DNA from: Candidatus Aenigmatarchaeota archaeon
GTDB taxonomy: Archaea; Aenigmatarchaeota; Aenigmatarchaeia; CG10238-14; SCSR01
DNA length: 64,000 nt
Reading direction: 5' to 3'
NCBI GenBank assembly: GCA_016181005.1
Contig: JACPAE010000001.1
Span: forward strand, 26,508 to 90,507
Below are positions 57,607 through 64,000 of this stretch, in pieces (position 1 is the stretch's first letter; each line of letters starts with the position of its first letter). The position numbers and the translations under genes are program-made. The notes under the pieces are model-generated. The model worked only from the letters and a program-made list of their open reading frames with translations, made no database searches and was not told the origin of the DNA.

Positions 57607-59192
57607 GTTACACCAATCCCTATGATTTTTACCAGTGAGTCTTTGTTGTAAGGCAGGACGAAGACTGTGTTGAAGACCACATTTGTCGGCTTGGGCTCTG
57701 ATAAAATTCCGCCTGGAGGTATAGTAGCATATCCTGTTAAAATTGATGTTCCTGTCGTCGATTGCCCATTTTGTGTTATTCCACAAACCTCATTGCTTTT
57801 CTCTTTTAATGCATTGCAAAAAGTCGACTCGTCTTGATAGAATGAAAAATCATCACACCATCCTTCGTGCAACTTAGGTGAGAATTGCCAGACAAGAAAA
57901 CCATCGGCACCTTTGCTGAAGAAACTATCTATATCACTTTTATAAGCTTCGCTCTTTCTAATTTGGTTCACATTGGCGCATGGTTGACAGTTAGAGCATA
58001 TAAACTCATTGGGTGTAAAGCCGTCAGACTTGTGATAAGTGACTATACCCACTTCACCAAGAAAATATGGTTTATTAAGTTGGTTGGCAATTTTTAACTC
58101 TTGTAATTGATAATATTTACTTTCGTCCGATAATGGTCTATAAGCATCAGGATAATAGTGCGATGTTACAAGGTCTACTGTTGATATCGAATGTAATCTC
58201 CGATAGCTGCCGTCATCTATTGTTGCACCAGGTGTTAGACTGCCTACAACCCCTATCGAAATTAAGTGGTTTGGATCGGCAGATTTTATAGCTTTGCTCA
58301 TATCCTTTACAAAATTGTAAAATGCATCATAACATCCTTGATTTTGATTCTTATCACAGGTGGGTTCATTTGCTAGTTCCCATGCAAATATTACATCATT
58401 GTTTTTGTGGTTGGGTGCTGATACAAAATCTATTACGCCTTGTCTCCAATTAGAATCTATTGCACCTTCTAAATAATTTATTTTATAACCTTCGTCAAAC
58501 CAATAAGTAGGATTTTCTACTTTAAACCTGTTATTAACAAAGTCGTCTAAAACTATTAAAAATTTTACATTGTATTTTTTCCCGAGATTTAACAATGCAT
58601 CCATATTTGGACCATTAAATACACGTATTATAGTCGTGCCACAGCTTCCTGAAAGGTATTTAACAAAATTTTCCATGTCTTGTGCTGTATACTCATCACT
58701 AAATTCACTTGCCATCCAATGTGCATTCACACCAATAAACTTGAATTCTCCGTCATTGAGAGTCAATTTTGTACCTGCAACTTTTACAAATCCTGAACCT
58801 CTGCATAAAGAAAGAGTTGGTGTAGGTGGTGCTTCTTCCTCTGGTGGTGGTGCTTCTTCCTCTGGTGGCTCTGCTGGTAGTTCTCTAGGTTCTATTCCTA
58901 TAGAAATATAATAGTTATCAGTTCCAACTAATTTTTCAAACTGACTTTTAATAGCCCCGTTTGTTGGCTTGTTCAAAATATAATTTGTTCCTATAGTTTC
59001 GTATGTTGTCTTGTCAGCAGATTCTGAAGACAATAAAGCAAGCAAAGCATGCTGAGTCTTTTCGGATTCATAAGTGTAAACCAGCTCCCTATCAGCCGTC
59101 ATCTTCACAACTGTAGGTGGCACAATCAAACCCGCCATTATTGTCATAGTGCCTATAAGTCCGATGAGCGGTAATTCTGCTAAAGATTTCAT
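57603..59192 (-). CDS. Membrane-anchored GH5-type glycoside hydrolase
   Basis: A 529-aa protein: TM helix (LPLIGLIGTMTIMAGLIVPP), scaffold domain to 110, PPEEEAPPPEEEAPPTP linker, then a GH5 cellulase/mannanase-type (beta/alpha)8 barrel at about 130-470: FIGVNAHWM, IIRVFNGPNMDALLNLGKKY, VIFAWELANEPTCD (acid/base Glu), DLVTSHYYPDAYRP, YFLGEVGIVTYH (nucleophile Glu), ADGFLVWQFSP. After the barrel comes NVVFNTVFVLPYNKDSLVKI, which resembles the end of the adjacent 221-aa protein. The barrel thus looks inserted into a scaffold. Coupled on both sides (ATGA). Confidence 0.8.
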   Translation of the reverse strand: MKSLAELPLIGLIGTMTIMAGLIVPPTVVKMTADRELVYTYESEKTQHALLALLSSESADKTTYETIGTNYILNKPTNGAIKSQFEKLVGTDNYYISIGIEPRELPAEPPEEEAPPPEEEAPPTPTLSLCRGSGFVKVAGTKLTLNDGEFKFIGVNAHWMASEFSDEYTAQDMENFVKYLSGSCGTTIIRVFNGPNMDALLNLGKKYNVKFLIVLDDFVNNRFKVENPTYWFDEGYKINYLEGAIDSNWRQGVIDFVSAPNHKNNDVIFAWELANEPTCDKNQNQGCYDAFYNFVKDMSKAIKSADPNHLISIGVVGSLTPGATIDDGSYRRLHSISTVDLVTSHYYPDAYRPLSDESKYYQLQELKIANQLNKPYFLGEVGIVTYHKSDGFTPNEFICSNCQPCANVNQIRKSEAYKSDIDSFFSKGADGFLVWQFSPKLHEGWCDDFSFYQDESTFCNALKEKSNEVCGITQNGQSTTGTSILTGYATIPPGGILSEPKPTNVVFNTVFVLPYNKDSLVKIIGIGVT

Positions 59193-59854
59193 TCTACCAC
59201 CACGACTCTTAGCATCCCCATGTTTGTTTCATCATCTGAATATCGTATGTTAACTGGAAAGGCACCGTCTAGAATTGTTGCTGCCTCGTATCCGCATTCT
59301 TCAAAAGCCAACGTTTGCAATCCTTTGTCAAAGATTTTTGGTATGTCATTTTGGTTAAAGTTCATCAAGCATGAGGTAATGTTGCCAAGCAACTGTATTT
59401 GCTGGTCAGGAGTTAGGTAATCCAATGGGGGGTATAAGACTGAAAACCAGCCGTTTCCATTTTTAATGTCAGAAACCGCGATGAAAGCGAATGACTCTGG
59501 AGGTGAGCTAGCATATTTGCATATTCCTCCTCCTGTAGCAACATCTACTTTACAAACTGCCAAGTTGTCTACCTTCAGTTCAGCTAATTTAAAAAGATTA
59601 GAATCTAATTTAGCGCTGTCAAATTTCCCACGATAAGTTACATCACCATCAGCATATGCTAATGCAGGATTTGACATTAATGAATTTCCTAAAATTATTG
59701 CCTTATTTTCAAATTCTTTCTCTTCAATAACAGGCGTGACTTTAACAACATCAGAAGGAAGAACTATAGCAAGAGTTACAGCTATGAGACCGGTAAATAA
59801 AAGCGCGAAAAGAGGTTCGATGTACGATGCCATTCCTTTTCTTTTCATAACCAT
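59189..59854 (-). CDS. Pilin-like scaffold protein, 221 aa
   Basis: Starts MVMKRKGMASYIEPLFALLF, a basic head and hydrophobic helix, then a soluble region with a few Cys (LAVCKVDVATGGGICKYASS) and end NMGMLRVVVVE. Its first and last parts parallel the regions flanking the GH5 barrel in the next gene, suggesting a common scaffold without enzyme. Start at ATG 59854, overlapping the previous stop (TGATG). Confidence 0.6.
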   Translation of the reverse strand: MVMKRKGMASYIEPLFALLFTGLIAVTLAIVLPSDVVKVTPVIEEKEFENKAIILGNSLMSNPALAYADGDVTYRGKFDSAKLDSNLFKLAELKVDNLAVCKVDVATGGGICKYASSPPESFAFIAVSDIKNGNGWFSVLYPPLDYLTPDQQIQLLGNITSCLMNFNQNDIPKIFDKGLQTLAFEECGYEAATILDGAFPVNIRYSDDETNMGMLRVVVVE

Positions 59855-60684
59855 CAACAAGGTCCAAGTCCACAATTGTTTGCATTGGTTTTCCAGGGAC
59901 ACCAATTTGTGCCGCCACTTGAAATTTCATATGCCTTTTGCATGTTTACTTCAGCATTTCCATATCCGTAATCCTGTTTGCACCGTTCAAGAGCATTTTG
60001 ATCGACTATCTGGCATCTTGGATTGCTATAATCATGATTCCATGTAATGCCAGCTGGACAGCGGTCTAACAGATTTGTTTGGAACAGACCGACGCTATAG
60101 TCTGCACTTGTTCCTCTTAAGCATGCGTCATTCAAAGCTCGTGTATTCCCCCCGCTTTCTTTCTGACATATCTGCGATGCTGCCTCCGCCGCTGAACCGA
60201 ATACTGCTCGTAATTTCTCTGGAGAGCATTCGCCAGAACCCAATTCACACGTTCCAGACTTCGGAATTCCTATACTTGGTGCTGTATCTGATTTTGATAG
60301 ATGAAGAGTCGCCTTGCCTGATTCTTTACTTATAACCAAGAACTTGATGTCCTCCTCTGAAAATTCTTTATCTATCCGAAGAAAGGCTTTGGATTCGGAG
60401 CACGCATTCTCAGCACACACTTCAACATAGCCGCTTGTTTTAACTGTGACTTTGTAATCTTTTCCTTCAGGGAACTCGTGGCTTAATGTTATGCTGCCGG
60501 GTGAATTGTATGCAATGCTTAGGAGACCTGCAACCGTTTTTGCCTGGTTGTTGACAGACTCTTTGTCAAGAACTGTCCTTATGTCGTTAGACATTGCCGG
60601 CAGTTGTGTAGCAAGCAATAAAACCGAGATGGCAATAAAGCCGACGTTGACTAGTGCATCGACAACTACGACACCCTTTTTCAT
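59854..60684 (-). CDS. Membrane-anchored lytic-transglycosylase/lysozyme-like protein
   Basis: A 276-aa protein: TM helix (VVDALVNVGFIAISVLLLAT), beta-rich scaffold to about 145, then a Cys-rich lysozyme-like domain: AASQICQKESGGNTRALNDA (catalytic Glu in ESGGN), TSADYSVGLFQTNLL (SxGLFQ motif), AEVNMQKAYEISS and W-PW near the end. This is the pattern of SLT-type murein hydrolases. Coupled to the 221-aa gene downstream. Confidence 0.78.
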   Translation of the reverse strand: MKKGVVVVDALVNVGFIAISVLLLATQLPAMSNDIRTVLDKESVNNQAKTVAGLLSIAYNSPGSITLSHEFPEGKDYKVTVKTSGYVEVCAENACSESKAFLRIDKEFSEEDIKFLVISKESGKATLHLSKSDTAPSIGIPKSGTCELGSGECSPEKLRAVFGSAAEAASQICQKESGGNTRALNDACLRGTSADYSVGLFQTNLLDRCPAGITWNHDYSNPRCQIVDQNALERCKQDYGYGNAEVNMQKAYEISSGGTNWCPWKTNANNCGLGPC

Positions 60685-60710
60685 AACTCTATTTTGTTTT
60701 TAGGATTAAA

Positions 60711-61004
60711 TTATGGGCACGAACGGGCCTGAATGCATTTGGAATCGTCTGAGGCGCGCTTCAGGACTTCTGTGCAGCACTGGTCTCTTGTAGGTACCCC
60801 TTCACACTCCTGATCCCATTTTGGGCACTGCCCTCTTACTATCCAGTTGCTGCAGTATGCTAGCCTCTTGGAATAGCAGCCGGCCTCCTTGCTGCCGAAA
60901 TTGCTCACATCTATCCACTGGGCGAAAATCGCTATGATGAAGAAGAATGTTATTGCAATGACTCCCACGATGAAGACTGCCTGAACTGCGACTGCTTTGG
61001 ACAT
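60711..61004 (-). CDS. Small Cys-rich TM-anchored protein
   Basis: A 97-aa protein: MSKAVAVQAVFIVGVIAITF helix, then a domain with eight Cys (GCYSKRLAYCSNWIVRGQCP, QCCTEVLKRASDDSKC). A longer frame begins at 61121 and would add 39 residues (KEYKWRVSFSADSSASPAGS); I take the internal ATG because the TM helix is then N-terminal as in all neighbours. Shares the C..YCxxW pattern with the next upstream protein. Confidence 0.6.
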   Translation of the reverse strand: MSKAVAVQAVFIVGVIAITFFFIIAIFAQWIDVSNFGSKEAGCYSKRLAYCSNWIVRGQCPKWDQECEGVPTRDQCCTEVLKRASDDSKCIQARSCP

Positions 61005-61111
61005 ATTAAACACTTGTCTTTCAAACAGCTTGAAAGTAACTACATTATAAGAACCTGCAGGTGATGCAGAACTGTCCGCAGAGAAGCTCACTCTCCACTT
61101 GTATTCTTTCT

Positions 61112-61489
61112 CTATGCACACCTAGTAGAAACACAAGAACCACTTGCACATTCGCTGTTGGCGGCACACGAAGCTCCGGCTGCCTTAAGGCCTGTACTTA
61201 CCCCTAAATCTGCACATTCGTCGGCTGATAATGCCTGATATTTACGGTCTGGGAAAGCGGTTTTGCATTCTGCTGTTTCTATCCAGCCGTTTAAATCTGG
61301 AGTCGAGCCGGCTGGTGTCGCTCTAGCTTGTTGGTCGCAATATCTGATTACTTGGTTATTGCATTGCAACTCTGCGGAAGAAATGCCTATCCGACCGCCT
61401 GAAACAAACAACCAATAGCCAATAAGGCCAATAACAGCTATGCCAAGAAGAATGGCGATAATATAAGGAACTGCAATACCTTTCCGCAT
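61112..61489 (-). CDS. Small Cys-rich TM-anchored protein
   Basis: A 125-aa protein beginning MRKGIAVPYIIAILLGIAVI. The soluble part has eight Cys (QCNNQVIRYCDQQARATPAG, CAANSECASGSCVSTRC); the CxxxSxCxSGxC ending is a small disulfide knot found in secreted proteins. Likely a minor structural subunit. Start at 61489. Confidence 0.6.
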   Translation of the reverse strand: MRKGIAVPYIIAILLGIAVIGLIGYWLFVSGGRIGISSAELQCNNQVIRYCDQQARATPAGSTPDLNGWIETAECKTAFPDRKYQALSADECADLGVSTGLKAAGASCAANSECASGSCVSTRCA

Positions 61490-61566
61490 CAAGTTCACTA
61501 GATTATTATTTGGGAGACCTTATTTAAGTATTTTGTTTGGACTGTATTTAAGTATTATTGAACTTT

Positions 61567-63408
61567 CTATCTTATAACTACATTCTTTTGTCCACTATCT
61601 CCTTTATTTCCAGCCTTATCAATTGCGTATCCTAAGATAGTACATGATGCTTGACCAGAAGGTGATTTTTTACAATTACCATTTGGGCCAACTGTAATTG
61701 GTATTTGCGTATTACAATTTCTTTCTCTATTTTCTATCGATATGCCTATATCATCTTCAGGATTAGAGGGCTCACCATATCCAGTAGCTTCGTATGTAAC
61801 ACTATAATAACATTTGCTCACTCCACTTTTATCCGCTCCAGCTCCTTGATCTTCGTCGGAGAACGAAGCAGTAAAGTCTAGAGTCGCTTCAGACGGTGCA
61901 TTGATAGTTGTTATTGGTTTAAGAGGATCATTTTCTTGTATTGTTATTTCTGTAGAAGCAGAACATGCAGACTGATCACCTTTGAAATCAACTGAGTAAG
62001 TTCCAAAATTAAATAACCATGTTCTACATATCCACTCCCAACCAAAACTCTTTCCATCGGTTGTTGGATTATTGCAACATGTGGGTTCTCCGCAATTAGA
62101 GAATGCTTCAGATTCTAGAACAACATTGGTGCACATTGCATCAGAGGTCGCTCTTATTGATAGGGCTTGACCACGAATTGGTCTGTTAGTTTCAACGTAT
62201 ATATTTGAAGATGGTGGCTGATAATTCACAGATGCGACATTTGTCTTTACTATTACAACATTCTTGTCTCCAAGTGCTGCTGCCTTGAACTTGTACTCGG
62301 AAGGTTCGGAGCACTTTATGGACCATGTAGCTTCGCACTTGTCGCCATTAGAGCATGGGTACTCAACAATCCTGCCGCCTTGCTTTATGCCTGAATATTG
62401 GCTTGCAAACTCGCATTTCCCAGTTTTGTCGCCTTCGTCGTCAAGGTTGAGCTGTATAGATTTAATGCCTTTCTTCGTCTTGTCCTCTGCGTTGATTGCT
62501 ATAGCAACTTCTCTGTTGACCACTTGTGTAGTAGGATTTATCGACAATTTTGCCGTAGGTTTTGAAGATATGGATGAATCTTTCCAAATGTAATATTCCC
62601 CAGACTGTTCGTTTTCGCACTTGGCTTCTACTATTACACTATCCCCGCTAAATGTAGACCTCTTGTCCTTTTTTGCTTCATCATTGTTGCACGTATGCCA
62701 TTTGCCGTCACCGCCGCATATAAGGCCGTATTTCACTTCATATGAATTGTCCTTGACTAAATCGCACATTGCACGATTTTCTCCGCAAGTGTCTTTAAAG
62801 TCCTCCACTAACTGTGAAAACCTCTGTTTTTCTACAAAACGGTCGTCTACATCATCTTTATCACATACTTTCGGTTGCAAAATAGTTCCCTCTCTCCAAA
62901 TTGTGAATTTCCCTGATTTCTGTTCTGTTGTGGCGTCGCAGCCTGACGCGGCAATTTTGCCTTCTATACATTTACCTAAATAATCCCCACATCCGCTCTG
63001 TATCTCTGTTCCAGGGTTGACATAGTATATGTAGCCAACATAGACGTCAAAAAGTGCCTTTTCTTCTTTTGTCGTGAAAATGATGCAACTGTTCTTATCA
63101 TTAAAATTTACTGTATCTATTTGAAACCGGGATTTTATGTCAATTCGATCTTGTTGAATATGAACATTCTGATTTGTCAAATGAAACTCGGACACGCCGA
63201 ACTTGCTTTCCTTGTCAAGGTATTTAATCAATTTTATATGTACTGCTTTGCCCTCCCTTGGAACCCCGACCCGATTCAACAATTCTTCAAGAAATCCAAA
63301 AAGGTCAATATTAAATGCTTTCAGCAGAAAAGATACAGCAACCACTAATACCGCTATCATTAGGAAAATCTGCATTATTGCCTCTACTGCCATTCCTTTC
63401 TGCGACAT
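61567..63408 (-). CDS. Large TM-anchored protein with Ig-like domains
   Basis: A 613-aa protein starting MSQKGMAVEAIMQIFLMIAV (pilin-like head plus helix). Middle part is Cys-rich; from about 290 Ig-like domains follow (SINPTTQVVNREVAIAINAE, ATLDFTASFSDEDQGAGADK, ILGYAIDKAGNKGDSGQKNV). The C-terminal CTILGYAIDKAGN strand is the usual end of bacterial/archaeal Ig-like modules. Probably the major exposed component of the operon. Confidence 0.65.
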   Translation of the reverse strand: MSQKGMAVEAIMQIFLMIAVLVVAVSFLLKAFNIDLFGFLEELLNRVGVPREGKAVHIKLIKYLDKESKFGVSEFHLTNQNVHIQQDRIDIKSRFQIDTVNFNDKNSCIIFTTKEEKALFDVYVGYIYYVNPGTEIQSGCGDYLGKCIEGKIAASGCDATTEQKSGKFTIWREGTILQPKVCDKDDVDDRFVEKQRFSQLVEDFKDTCGENRAMCDLVKDNSYEVKYGLICGGDGKWHTCNNDEAKKDKRSTFSGDSVIVEAKCENEQSGEYYIWKDSSISSKPTAKLSINPTTQVVNREVAIAINAEDKTKKGIKSIQLNLDDEGDKTGKCEFASQYSGIKQGGRIVEYPCSNGDKCEATWSIKCSEPSEYKFKAAALGDKNVVIVKTNVASVNYQPPSSNIYVETNRPIRGQALSIRATSDAMCTNVVLESEAFSNCGEPTCCNNPTTDGKSFGWEWICRTWLFNFGTYSVDFKGDQSACSASTEITIQENDPLKPITTINAPSEATLDFTASFSDEDQGAGADKSGVSKCYYSVTYEATGYGEPSNPEDDIGISIENRERNCNTQIPITVGPNGNCKKSPSGQASCTILGYAIDKAGNKGDSGQKNVVIR

Positions 63409-63438
63409 AATAAAAATAATTAGTTTGTGATAAATAAG

Positions 63439-63798
63439 TCACTGGCAAGCTTCATTGACTTTGTATCCCCCAAAACCGCCAGCTAGTGCACCTAAACCAG
63501 CACCTAATGCACATCCAACGGGAAGTCCAACGCCTCCAGCCAGAAATCCTATTCCACAACCAATACCGCCAAAAAGTACTCCGCCAGCACCTGCACCTAT
63601 GGCGACTCTTCCTGCCTCATCACCAGGTACTCTCGGAACTATGTTCTCGCAAGCAAATCTATTCATTGCCGCGCCGAGAAGACCAATCGAAACCCCTGTA
63701 ATCTTCTCAAGAATGCTCCAGATCAAAACCAAAGCAATCGCCGCAGTAATCAAAGTGATTATCATCGTCAAAACTTTTCCAAAAACTCCCTTTTTCAT
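63439..63798 (-). CDS. Glycine-zipper-type membrane protein
   Basis: A 119-aa protein: N-terminal helix (VLTMIITLITAAIALVLIWS), a short loop with two Cys, then a Gly/Ala-rich hydrophobic stretch (GAGAGGVLFGGIGCGIGFLA, GGVGLPVGCALGAGLGALAG) of the glycine-zipper type seen in pore-like or packing proteins, ending GYKVNEACQ. Holin-like or channel-forming function is a guess. Confidence 0.6.
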   Translation of the reverse strand: MKKGVFGKVLTMIITLITAAIALVLIWSILEKITGVSIGLLGAAMNRFACENIVPRVPGDEAGRVAIGAGAGGVLFGGIGCGIGFLAGGVGLPVGCALGAGLGALAGGFGGYKVNEACQ

Positions 63799-63909
63799 TC
63801 AACCGCCCTTGAACCTCTGGTAAATGCTGTATCCTGCCAAAAGCACCATCAACCCAATCATGAGCATGACAATGAACCAGATTATATAGTCCGTGACCCC
63901 TTTTCTCAT
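63799..63909 (-). CDS. 36-aa single-helix membrane peptide
   Basis: ATG at 63909, TGA at 63799, encoding MRKGVTDYIIWFIVMLMIGL, MVLLAGYSIYQRFKGG. It has the same basic head plus helix as the other operon products and AAGGTTG upstream as a weak ribosome-binding site. It is the first gene visible in the minus-strand operon; beyond it (63910-64000) no coding frame is seen. Confidence 0.6.
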   Translation of the reverse strand: MRKGVTDYIIWFIVMLMIGLMVLLAGYSIYQRFKGG

Positions 63910-64000
63910 CAACCTTATTTGGGATTCCGAATATTAACGATTTACTGGAGAGTAAGACGCTCTATTGATATCACCGAAGTGAACACGAAGTAAGTGACAA

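Noticed and set aside
57607..57786. Upstream extension of the amidase gene
   Set aside because: It lies wholly inside the GH5 gene; the TM helix and coupled ATG at 57606 mark the start.

Overview
The window is a piece of an archaeal chromosome of about 45% GC. Marker genes include ribosomal L21e and S17e, RpoF/Rpb4, DUF655, aEF-1beta, aIF1A, NMD3, Alba, DNA topoisomerase VI, Orc1/Cdc6, class I lysyl-tRNA synthetase, EndoQ and a tRNA-splicing endonuclease. Tight packing, many start codons placed as in leaderless mRNAs, very many small secreted or membrane proteins and intron-rich tRNAs fit a DPANN-type lineage. That placement is inference; no single gene here fixes the phylum.

Layout. 1-1145: informational operon (L21e, rpoF, DUF655). 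1142-1601: decayed genes. 1602-7199: minus-strand operon of membrane-anchored surface proteins (pilin-like N-termini, two LamG domains, one Ig-like repeat protein). 7251-10744: small regulators, a Cys-repeat secreted protein, a thioredoxin-fold protein without its CxxC, a PIN protein and an RHH protein. 10741-25593: accessory locus with two giant related surface proteins, two tandem lipoprotein sulfatase-like enzymes and DUF378. Between them are repeated remnants of the same surface and sulfatase genes mixed with toxin-antitoxin-type modules (DUF5678/retropepsin, VapBC, Fic/Doc fragment, wHTH/RelE, AbrB/MazF, UPF0175/PIN) and short dispersed repeats. 25630-28670: regulators, a PIN operon, a Nudix gene and tRNAs. 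28652-50449: mostly housekeeping genes: cdc6, alaX, lysS, sua5, SRP RNA, Lon-like and M50 proteases, EndoQ, endA, nmd3, aIF1A, KH protein, top6BA, pcm, alba, plus tRNAs. 50540-63909: a second accessory block. Two plus-strand genes (possible SPFH-like protein; 1065-aa membrane protein ending in a lysozyme-like domain) face an LPKTG-tailed secreted protein and a minus-strand operon of TM-anchored proteins. The operon carries a lytic-transglycosylase-like domain, a GH5 domain and an N-acetylmuramoyl-alanine amidase domain.

Most notable points: (1) 50-64 kb looks like a cell-surface apparatus displaying several peptidoglycan/glycan hydrolases in an organism expected to have no murein; (2) tRNA genes with insertions outside the usual 37/38 site (Phe appears to have several, Arg one, and one A1:U72 tRNA-like gene several), with endA beside tRNA-Phe; (3) the 10.7-25.6 kb locus, which looks like a duplicated surface-protein/sulfatase array repeatedly broken by small TA cassettes.
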